Origin: an uncultured Burkholderiales bacterium
Lineage (GTDB): Bacteria; Pseudomonadota; Gammaproteobacteria; Burkholderiales; Burkholderiaceae_C
Assembly: GCA_903871865.1 (NCBI GenBank)
Contig: CAIQIL010000167.1
Span: 1 to 7,470 of the forward strand
Direction of reading: 5' to 3'
Length of the DNA stretch: 7,470 nt
The translations under genes were made by a program, and so were the position numbers. This document shows positions 1 to 7,470 of this stretch, piece by piece. Numbering within the stretch: the first letter of the stretch is position 1; each line of letters starts with the position of its first letter. Below the pieces are notes generated by a model. It was not told the DNA's origin, did not search any database, and saw nothing but the letters and a program-made list of their open reading frames with translations.

Positions 1-65
1 AGACGCACTAGTTTCAGGTACTAGCGGGTAACTCCGTGGAGGTTCGAGTCCTCTCCTGGGCACCA
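1..65 (+). tRNA. tRNA-Leu(CAG), 3' portion, cut by the left window edge
   Basis: The window opens inside a tRNA; the 5' acceptor strand and most of the D arm lie outside. The anticodon stem CTAGT (8-12) pairs with ACTAG (20-24) around the loop TTCAGGT (13-19), giving anticodon CAG at 15-17, which reads leucine codon CUG. A long variable arm (25-37, CGG pairing with CCG) marks it as a class II tRNA, consistent with Leu. The T arm spans 38-54 (GGAGG and CCTCT around TTCGAGT). The 3' acceptor strand CCTGGGC (55-61) is followed by discriminator A62 and an encoded CCA (63-65). CUG is normally the dominant leucine codon in such high-GC genomes. The gene converges on the minus-strand operon and is closed by the terminator just downstream. 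Confidence 0.95.
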
Positions 66-73
66 AATGCAAG

Positions 74-101
74 AAGCCGTCTGAGCAATCAGACGGCTTT
101 T
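74..101 (+). terminator. Rho-independent terminator of the tRNA-Leu gene
   Basis: A perfect 11-bp stem, AAGCCGTCTGA (74-84) with TCAGACGGCTT (89-99), encloses a GCAA loop of the stable GNRA type. It is followed by a short T run (98-101) and a second T run at 105-108. It starts nine bases after the encoded CCA, so it is placed to end tRNA transcription. On the opposite strand the hairpin is followed by a poor T tract, so it probably works mainly on the plus strand. Confidence 0.88.
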
Positions 102-177
102 CGCTTTTCTGCGCCACTTTTCCGAATCGCTTTTTGCATTGCTTGCTCCATCACCTCCTCGCTGAGAGAGGCGCAGC

Positions 178-199
178 AAAAAGGGCCCGAAGGCCCTTT
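178..199 (-). terminator. Rho-independent terminator of the minus-strand operon
   Basis: Read on the minus strand, an 8-bp stem AAAGGGCC/GGCCCTTT (180-187 with 192-199) closes on a TTCG loop (188-191), the exceptionally stable UUCG tetraloop. It runs into five T residues (182-178), the first three shared with the stem. It lies 40 bases beyond the stop codon of the phosphoribosyltransferase gene. It therefore marks the 3' end of the long minus-strand series and prevents read-through into the convergent tRNA-Leu. Confidence 0.88.
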
Positions 200-239
200 C
201 CTTTTCTTTGGCAGACCATCCCAAACGATGACGCCCGGC

Positions 240-761
240 TCAGCCCTTGTGGCGCTTGAGCAAAGCCTCCGGGCGCAGGGTGTCATAGGCCTCGAAAGGC
301 TGGTGGATCCAGGGGCTCGTGGGCAAGGTTTCCACGTGGTAGTCGGGCGCATAGCTCGACGCGCCCTTCACCCAGATCACCGCAGAGCGCAACTCCACGA
401 TCGCCGGCATCGCACGCAAGCGGTCCACCACGGCACGCAAGGTCACACCGGAATCGGCCAGATCATCGACCAGCAGCACGCGACCGGCTAACTCACCCTT
501 GGGCATGGTGATGTACTGCGCCATGTCCAGGCGGCCCTGCAGGGTGCCACCATCGTCGCGGTAGGACGAGGTGGACATGATGCCCAGCGGCCGGTCGAAA
601 ATGCGCGACAGCATGTCGCCAGGGCGCATGCCCCCGCGGGCCAGGCACAGGATCTGGTCGAACTCCCAACCAGAAGCGTGCACCTTCAGCGCCAGTCGCT
701 CGATGAGATGGTGGTAGTCATCCCAGGAGACATACAGGTGCTTGCCATCGTCGGTGAGCAT
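240..761 (-). CDS. Type I phosphoribosyltransferase, probable purine salvage enzyme
   Basis: From ATG at 761 the product has 173 residues. Visible features are the pyrophosphate-loop segment ARGG (41-44) and the PRPP-binding motif VLLVDDLADSGVT (95-107), with the paired acidic residues typical of type I PRTases. A late tryptophan in TSPWIHQPF (W151) sits where the purine-stacking aromatic lies in xanthine/guanine PRTases. Such enzymes transfer a base onto PRPP in the cytoplasm. A 6-oxopurine substrate is inferred from this resemblance and from the purA neighbour, not proven. An in-frame GTG at 788, two bases after the purA stop, would add nine residues with a weaker AAGGG site. ATG 761 is preferred because AAGGAAGT lies at a good distance before it (AGGA seven bases upstream) and the protein style MLTDDGKHLYVSWDDYH looks like a natural N-terminus. 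It is the last gene before the operon terminator. Confidence 0.88.
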   Translation of the reverse strand: MLTDDGKHLYVSWDDYHHLIERLALKVHASGWEFDQILCLARGGMRPGDMLSRIFDRPLGIMSTSSYRDDGGTLQGRLDMAQYITMPKGELAGRVLLVDDLADSGVTLRAVVDRLRAMPAIVELRSAVIWVKGASSYAPDYHVETLPTSPWIHQPFEAYDTLRPEALLKRHKG

Positions 762-765
762 GGGT

Positions 766-773
766 ACTTCCTT
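766..773 (-). promoter_or_regulatory. Ribosome binding site deciding the phosphoribosyltransferase start
   Basis: The minus-strand AAGGAAGT contains AGGA (772-769), seven bases before ATG 761. This is the best Shine-Dalgarno match in the region. It supports initiation at the ATG rather than at GTG 788, which has only AAGGG six bases upstream inside the end of purA. Confidence 0.6.
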
Positions 774-790
774 GTCAAGAATGCGCACGC

Positions 791-3408
<2,618 letters not shown>

Positions 3409-3436
3409 AGAAAACCGTGAGGGGATTAAAACGAAG

Positions 3437-3442
3437 ATTCTA
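3437..3442 (-). promoter_or_regulatory. Possible -10 element for a hisZ-purA promoter
   Basis: TAGAAT, one base off the sigma-70 consensus TATAAT, reads toward hisZ and lies 28 bases before its start codon, in the only sizeable gap (3409-3531) of the minus-strand gene series. Transcription would begin roughly 20 bases before the ATG. No convincing -35 box is seen: the hexamer at 17-bp spacing is GTGTTT (3460-3465), matching TTGACA at only two positions. The call is therefore weak and rests on the -10 match, its position and the local AT-richness of the gap (3416-3442). Confidence 0.33.
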
Positions 3443-3531
3443 CCGGCTCATGGCGGCAGAAACACACCCGAAACGTTTGTCTGGGCGGATTTGCGAGCGG
3501 CAGCCCAGGTCAAGTCGGGCCGCGGTCTGGC

Positions 3532-3723
3532 TCAGGCGCCCTGGAGCACCCAGAGCAGCACCAATCCCGCCAACATGCTGACCAGCCCGACCGCCCGGAT
3601 CTGGTGGTCCTGCAGACCCAGGATCTGCTCGAACATGCGGCGCCAGCCACCCGGGTTGATGGCCGGCATCAGGCCTTCCAGCACCAGCAACAAGGCCAGT
3701 GCGAGCCACAGCGCATCAGACAT
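3532..3723 (-). CDS. DUF2065 small inner-membrane protein (YjeT-like)
   Basis: This 63-residue protein has two hydrophobic segments: LWLALALLLVLEGL (5-18) and a second near the end from about AVGLVSMLAGLVLLWVL (44-60). They are joined by a short polar loop with NPGGWRRMFEQIL. The EGLMPAINPGGWR segment and small size match DUF2065, whose E. coli member yjeT also sits just downstream of hflC. The function is unknown. Position next to hflK-hflC, in both this genome and E. coli, suggests but does not show a role near the HflKC-FtsH complex. The start ATG 3723 is 15 bases after the hflC stop and has no strong ribosome binding site, so translation may depend on hflC. Confidence 0.88.
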   Translation of the reverse strand: MSDALWLALALLLVLEGLMPAINPGGWRRMFEQILGLQDHQIRAVGLVSMLAGLVLLWVLQGA

Positions 3724-3738
3724 GCGTGCAGGGCCTGA

Positions 3739-4632
3739 TCACTTTTTGCCAACGGGTGCTGCGGCCGAACCACTGCCGCGCATGGTCTTGAAAAAGTCGC
3801 TGCTGGGGTCCAACACCATCACGTCCGACTTGCTGCGGAAGGTGGCACGGTAGGCTTCCAGGCTGCGGTAGAACTGGGCGAATTGGGGGTCGCGGCCGAA
3901 CGATTCAGCGTACAGGGCCGAGGCCTTGGCGTCGCCCTCGCCCTTGATTTTCTGGGCGTCACGGTAGGCTTCGGCCACGATGATTTCACGCTGGCGGTCG
4001 GCATCGGCGCGGATCTTTTCGCTGTCGGCACCACCGGTGGAGCGCAACTCGTTGGCCACGCGCTTGCGCTCGGACTCCATGCGGCGATAAACCGACTCGG
4101 TGATGTTGGCGGAGAAGTCCACGCGCTTGATGCGCACGTCCACCACCTCGATGCCGAAGGACTGGGCGTCATCGGCCAGGCGCTTGATCACGCCTTGCAC
4201 CACCTTCTCACGCTCGGCCGACAGCATCGCGGCCACGGTGCGCTTGGTGACTTCCTCGTTGACCGCTGCCTGCACGATGGGCGAGAGCTTGTTTTCGAGG
4301 TTGCGCGTGTCCACGCCGCTGTTGCGGATGAACTGCTTGGGGTCGGCCACGCGCCACTTGACCAGCCAGTCGATGACCAGGCTCTTCTTCTCGGCGGTGA
4401 AGATGGGGCGCGACTCAGGGCTGTCCAGTGTCTGGATGCGACGGTCCAGGAAGACCACGTTCTGCAGCGGTGCGGGCAGCTTGAATTTCAGGCCAGGCTC
4501 GTTGATGACTTCCTTGATCTCACCCAGCGCGTACACGACAGCGAACTGGCGCTGATCGACGACGAACAGGGTGGACGAAGCCAGGATGAAGGCCAGCAAG
4601 ACGCCGACCAGGATGGTGCCAATGCGGTTCAT
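3739..4632 (-). CDS. hflC: SPFH/band 7 protein HflC, FtsH protease regulator
   Basis: HflC assembles with HflK into a large inner-membrane cage around the FtsH AAA+ protease and limits its access to membrane substrates. The 297-residue product has an N-terminal membrane anchor (about 5-25) and an SPFH domain beginning with VVDQRQFAVVYALGEI (24-39). It continues through the family-typical PGLKFKLPAP, DSPESRPIFTAEKKSL and DWLVKWRVADP segments. A long charged helical stretch (about 175-245, SERKRVANELRSTG through EAYRDAQKIKGEGDAKA) forms the coiled region of the wall. FYRSLEAYRATF (254-265) and VMVLDPSSDFFK are characteristic of HflC. Length is close to the usual size. It starts 12 bases after the hflK stop, and its ribosome binding site overlaps that stop, which favours coupled synthesis of the two subunits. 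Confidence 0.96.
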   Translation of the reverse strand: MNRIGTILVGVLLAFILASSTLFVVDQRQFAVVYALGEIKEVINEPGLKFKLPAPLQNVVFLDRRIQTLDSPESRPIFTAEKKSLVIDWLVKWRVADPKQFIRNSGVDTRNLENKLSPIVQAAVNEEVTKRTVAAMLSAEREKVVQGVIKRLADDAQSFGIEVVDVRIKRVDFSANITESVYRRMESERKRVANELRSTGGADSEKIRADADRQREIIVAEAYRDAQKIKGEGDAKASALYAESFGRDPQFAQFYRSLEAYRATFRSKSDVMVLDPSSDFFKTMRGSGSAAAPVGKK

Positions 4633-4640
4633 GTGTCAGG

Positions 4641-4645
4641 TCCTT
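4641..4645 (-). promoter_or_regulatory. hflC ribosome binding site overlapping the hflK stop
   Basis: AAGGA on the minus strand lies eight bases before the hflC ATG (4632). Its first base is the last base of the hflK stop codon (4647-4645). Ribosomes finishing hflK are thus delivered onto the hflC start region, which would help keep the two subunits in balance. Confidence 0.6.
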
Positions 4646-5994
4646 CAGCGGGCGTCGCGGTCACGGGTGCGCAGGCCATCGCGCGAGCGCGGGTCCACGG
4701 CGTTGCCACTGGCCAGGGGGGCGGACGGTTCGGCGGGCTGGCTGCTGCTGGCCGCGGGCGAGGCGCCTGCAGCGGCGGGCAGGCCGTTGCCACCGCTTTG
4801 CTGCAGGAGCTTGTCCAGCGGCAGGTACAGCAGGTTCGAGCCTTGGCGCGAATCCACCATCACCTTGGTGACGTTGCTGTACACCTGCTGCATGGTGTCG
4901 ATGTAGAGGCGGTCGCGCGTGACGGCAGGCGCCTTTTGGTACTCGGTCAGCACGGACTTGAAGCGCTGGGCGTCACCTTCGGCCTGGGCCACCACACGGG
5001 CGGAGTAACCGGCGGCTTCTTCGCGCAAACGGGCCGCGGTGCCCTGGGCCTTGGGGATGACGTCGTTGGCGTAGGCCTGGCCTTCGTTCTTCAGGCGCTC
5101 GCGGTCGGCGCCGGCCTTGAAGGCATCGTCGAACGCCGCCTGCACCTGCTCGGGGGCCTGCACGCTCTGCACGTTGACATTGGTCACCACCACGCCCGCC
5201 TTGAGCTTCTTGATCTGCGACTGGATGGAGACGATCAGCTTCTCGGCGATGGCGTCGCGCTGCTCATAGAGCACCGAGTCCATGGTGCTGCTGCCAACGA
5301 TTTCGCGCACGGCCGATTCGGCGGCCTGTTGCACAGCCTCATCGGAGTTGCGGTTCTCGAAGAGGTACTGGCGCGCATCCGACAGGCGGTACTGCACCGT
5401 GAAGCGGATGTCCACGATGTTCTCGTCACGCGTGAGCATGGACGAGTCGCGCAGGCCGGTGGCCTGCATGACCGAATTGCTGCCCACATCGACCGAACGC
5501 AGCTGCGTCAGGTTGACGATTTCGTGGCTCTGGAAGGGGTACGGGCCGCGCCACTGGAAGCCGGCGTCCACCGTGTGGCTGAAGCGGCCAAACGACATCA
5601 CGACGGCCTGCTGGCCTTCTTGCACGATGAAGAAGCCGCTGCCCAGCCAGACCAGGGCCACCAGGCCCAGGATCAGGCCCGCGCCAATGCCAGCACCCGT
5701 GGGGTCGGGCGTGATGTTGCCGCCAGGGCCATCGCCGCTGCCGCCCTTGCCCGAAAACAGGCCACTGAGCTTGCGGTTGAAGTCGCGCCAGAGCTCGTCG
5801 AGGTCCGGCGGGCCTTCATGGCGGCCGTTGTGCATGACGGGCAGTTGCAGGGCGCGCGCGACGCGCCAGGCACCGCGCAGGCCAGCGCCATGCAGCAGGG
5901 CCGCAGACGCCACAGCCACGCGGCTGAGCTTGTGGGGGACCGTGGACACACGGGCATCGGGCGCAGGGCCCGCATCCAGAGAAGGCATGTTCAT
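4645..5994 (-). CDS. hflK: SPFH/band 7 protein HflK, FtsH protease regulator
   Basis: HflK is the partner of HflC in the membrane cage that regulates FtsH. The 449-residue product has GPPDLDELWRDFNRKLSGLF (61-80), the conserved cytoplasmic start of HflK, and a Gly-rich linker (82-104). One transmembrane helix follows (about 105-124), then an SPFH domain from VQEGQQAVVMSFGRFS. Conserved DENIVDIRFTVQYRL (190-204), AAFDDAF (286-292), the coiled segment (about 295-350) and RDRLYIDTMQQV (360-371) are present. The tail (about 403-449) is Ala/Ser/Pro-rich and then Arg/Asp-rich, as is common for disordered HflK C-termini. ATG 5994 overlaps the hflX stop as ATGA. No Shine-Dalgarno site is visible, so coupling is likely. 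That start gives about 53 unusual residues before the conserved part; the in-frame ATG at 5835 (Met54) would give a 396-residue protein of more usual N-terminus. Confidence 0.94.
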   Translation of the reverse strand: MNMPSLDAGPAPDARVSTVPHKLSRVAVASAALLHGAGLRGAWRVARALQLPVMHNGRHEGPPDLDELWRDFNRKLSGLFSGKGGSGDGPGGNITPDPTGAGIGAGLILGLVALVWLGSGFFIVQEGQQAVVMSFGRFSHTVDAGFQWRGPYPFQSHEIVNLTQLRSVDVGSNSVMQATGLRDSSMLTRDENIVDIRFTVQYRLSDARQYLFENRNSDEAVQQAAESAVREIVGSSTMDSVLYEQRDAIAEKLIVSIQSQIKKLKAGVVVTNVNVQSVQAPEQVQAAFDDAFKAGADRERLKNEGQAYANDVIPKAQGTAARLREEAAGYSARVVAQAEGDAQRFKSVLTEYQKAPAVTRDRLYIDTMQQVYSNVTKVMVDSRQGSNLLYLPLDKLLQQSGGNGLPAAAGASPAASSSQPAEPSAPLASGNAVDPRSRDGLRTRDRDAR

Positions 5995-7349
5995 GATCGG
6001 ACGGTAGGACCAGTACGAGGAGAGGCTTCGACGTCCAGAGACGACGGGGCGTCAGGCACATTGTGCATGTCGAAACGGGGATCGACGGGGCGATGAGCGG
6101 CCGAATCCGCGTGCAGACCGTTCATCGCCGCTTCAGCGAGCACGTCACGCAACACATCGAGGCCCTGCCCCGTCAGCGCACTGACGAAGACGCGGGTGCA
6201 ACGGCGGCCCGATGGCAGCTCGTAGATGTCGCGGCTGTGGTGTGGCTGCTGGTGCTCGGGCAGGCAGTCGCATTTGTTCAAGACCAGCACCTGCGGCAAC
6301 TGGCCCGCGCCGATGCTGTCCAGCACGCGCAAGACCTCGTCGATCTGCTCGTGCACGGCCGGGCTGGCGGCGTCCACCACGTGCAGCAGCACGTCTGCTT
6401 CAGCGGCTTCCTGCAAGGTGGCTTCGAAGGACTTCACGAGGCTGTGCGGCAGGTCGCGGATGAAACCCACGGTGTCAGACAAGGTCACGCTGCGCTGGGC
6501 CTGGGCCAGGTACATCTGGCGCGTGGTGGTGTCCAGCGTGGCAAACAGCTGGTTGGCGGCGTAGGTGCCGGCCTTGGTGAAGGCATTGAAGAGCGTGGAC
6601 TTGCCCGCGTTGGTGTAGCCCACCAGCGAGACACGGAAGGTCTCAGCGCGTTCGCGCGAACGGCGCTGGGTGTTGCGCTGCTTCTTGACCTTGGCCAGGC
6701 GCTCCTTGAGCGACTTGATCTTTTGGTCGATCATGCGGCGGTCCAACTCGATCTGGGTTTCGCCAGGACCACCTCGGTGACCCACGCCGCCGCGCTGACG
6801 CTCCAGGTGGGACCAGCGACGCACCAGGCGCGTCGATAGGTACTGCAGGCGCGCCAGCTCCACTTGCAGCTTGCCCTCGTGGCTACGCGCACGGGCGCCG
6901 AAGATTTCGAGGATGAGACCGATGCGGTCCAGCACCTCCACCCCTAGGTGGCGCTCGAGATTGCGCTGCTGCGCAGGCGACAAGGCCTGATCGAAGATCA
7001 CGGCCTGGGCCTGGTAGAGGGTGACGATGGATTTGATCTCGTCGGCCTTGCCGGAACCGACGAAGAGCGCAGCATCGGGTGCTTTGCGCTTGGCCGTGAC
7101 CTTGGCCACGGGCGCATCCCCCGCCGACTCGGCCAGCAAGGCGAGTTCGTCCAGCGTGGAATCGAAAGAAGAGCCGGGACCGAAATCGACCCCGACGAGG
7201 ACAACCCGCGGGTCTCCCGGTGCGAACAGCTTGGGATTGGCGCCTTGGAAGGCGTCAAAGGGGGCGTCGGCCAGGGTGGGAGAATCGGGTGTCAAGGGCG
7301 ATGCGTCAGGCAGCGGCGAGGCAGGCTGATCAACCTTCTTCGCCTTCAT
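5991..7349 (-). CDS. hflX: Ribosome-splitting GTPase HflX
   Basis: HflX is a ribosome-associated GTPase; the E. coli protein splits stalled 70S ribosomes under heat stress. The 452-residue product has an N-terminal HflX domain from about [10 protein letters not shown] (48-57), with [12 protein letters not shown] (94-105) and [20 protein letters not shown] (141-160). The [19 protein letters not shown] linker (187-205) is followed by a helical stretch and the G domain. Its motifs are G1 GYTNAGKST (244-252), G2 around T274-T276, G3 DTVGF (292-296), G4 NKCD (358-361) and G5 SAL (390-392). All nucleotide-binding motifs look intact. Residues 1-47 are Pro/Ser/Asp-rich and probably disordered, and the tail from about 410 is also low complexity. 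ATG 7349 lies inside the end of hfq; an in-frame TGA 15 bases upstream rules out an earlier start, and no later in-frame ATG precedes the conserved domain. The stop overlaps the hflK ATG. Confidence 0.96.
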   Translation of the reverse strand: MKAKKVDQPASPLPDASPLTPDSPTLADAPFDAFQGANPKLFAPGDPRVVLVGVDFGPGSSFDSTLDELALLAESAGDAPVAKVTAKRKAPDAALFVGSGKADEIKSIVTLYQAQAVIFDQALSPAQQRNLERHLGVEVLDRIGLILEIFGARARSHEGKLQVELARLQYLSTRLVRRWSHLERQRGGVGHRGGPGETQIELDRRMIDQKIKSLKERLAKVKKQRNTQRRSRERAETFRVSLVGYTNAGKSTLFNAFTKAGTYAANQLFATLDTTTRQMYLAQAQRSVTLSDTVGFIRDLPHSLVKSFEATLQEAAEADVLLHVVDAASPAVHEQIDEVLRVLDSIGAGQLPQVLVLNKCDCLPEHQQPHHSRDIYELPSGRRCTRVFVSALTGQGLDVLRDVLAEAAMNGLHADSAAHRPVDPRFDMHNVPDAPSSLDVEASPRTGPTVRS

Positions 7350-7470
7350 TGGCGCTGAAGTTCACTGCGCGGCCAGGCACGACCGTGGAAATGGCGTGCT
7401 TGTAAACCATCTGCGTGACCGTGTTGCGCAGCAGGACCACGTACTGATCGAAAGATTCGATGTGGCCTTG
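7330..7470 (-). CDS. hfq: RNA chaperone Hfq, C-terminal 46 residues, 5' part outside window
   Basis: Hfq is the hexameric Sm-like protein that pairs small RNAs with mRNA targets. The window holds the last 46 codons plus TGA (7332-7330). By alignment from memory with E. coli Hfq, the visible part begins at about residue 33. It includes the end of Sm1, [17 protein letters not shown], and the Sm2 motif VYKHAIST with the Lys-His pair that lines the proximal RNA-binding pore. Asp and Gln in SFDQ match the conserved proximal-face residues, and Tyr replaces E. coli Phe42. The tail after VVPGRAVNF is short and acidic (NEGEEG), so the whole protein would be about 78 residues, without the long C-terminal extension of enteric Hfq. 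The last 20 bases overlap hflX in another frame. The hfq-hflX order is the classical one. Confidence 0.96.
   Translation of the reverse strand, partial: QGHIESFDQYVVLLRNTVTQMVYKHAISTVVPGRAVNFSANEGEEG

Noticed and set aside
109..176. Inverted repeat CTGCGCC/GGCGCAG between the two terminators
   Set aside because: Only seven bases per arm with a 54-base spacer and no further pairing; expected by chance in GC-rich DNA.
36..491. A plus-strand frame starting in the tRNA and running through both terminators
   Set aside because: It starts within a tRNA and crosses two terminators, then is antisense to the phosphoribosyltransferase; no coding signature.
3486..3514. TTGACC (3514-3509, minus strand) as a -35 box in the gap upstream of hisZ
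   Set aside because: The hexamers 16-18 bases downstream (for example AATCCG) match the -10 consensus poorly, and the better TAGAAT is about 66 bases away.
3883..6096. A 737-codon open frame on the plus strand opposite hflC, hflK and the end of hflX
   Set aside because: It is antisense to well-supported genes, and its His/Gly/Ala/Val/Asp/Leu-rich product has no recognisable domain. Long antisense frames are expected where high-GC codon use removes stop codons.

Overview
The window is a dense, high-GC stretch of what looks like a betaproteobacterial chromosome, most likely Burkholderiales. The basis is the Hfq C-terminus, the PPDLDELW form of HflK, a separate HisZ subunit, and the gene order hfq-hflX-hflK-hflC-DUF2065-hisZ-purA-phosphoribosyltransferase. 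This taxonomic call is an inference from protein style and order; no species can be named. All eight protein genes lie on the minus strand and read from the right edge to the left. A tRNA-Leu reads in from the left edge on the plus strand.

From right to left the layout is as follows. First comes the 3' part of hfq, which overlaps the start of hflX by 20 nt. Next are the GTPase gene hflX, hflK (ATGA overlap with hflX), hflC (12-nt gap) and a tiny two-helix DUF2065 membrane protein gene (15-nt gap). A 123-nt non-coding gap with a possible promoter follows. Then come hisZ, purA (35-nt gap) and a type I phosphoribosyltransferase gene (29-nt gap). The minus-strand series ends at a strong UUCG-loop terminator at 178-199. 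The plus-strand tRNA-Leu(CAG) ends with its own terminator at 74-99, so two convergent units are closed back to back within about 170 bp.

The genes fall into two functional blocks. The first (hfq, hflX, hflK, hflC, DUF2065) concerns RNA-based regulation, ribosome rescue and membrane proteolysis: Hfq is the sRNA chaperone, HflX a ribosome-splitting GTPase, and HflK/HflC the SPFH partners of the FtsH protease. The second (hisZ, purA, phosphoribosyltransferase) concerns nucleotide-linked metabolism: the regulatory subunit for the first step of histidine synthesis, the committed step to AMP, and a probable purine-salvage enzyme. The last block shares PRPP and adenine nucleotides as common currency.

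I looked for an undescribed system and did not find one. I see no mobile element, CRISPR array, toxin-antitoxin pair, defence gene or unexplained repeat family. This is a core-genome neighbourhood. The points worth a second look are modest: the reading-frame overlaps, an unusually long HflK N-terminus, a possible internal promoter before hisZ, and start-site ambiguity in the phosphoribosyltransferase.
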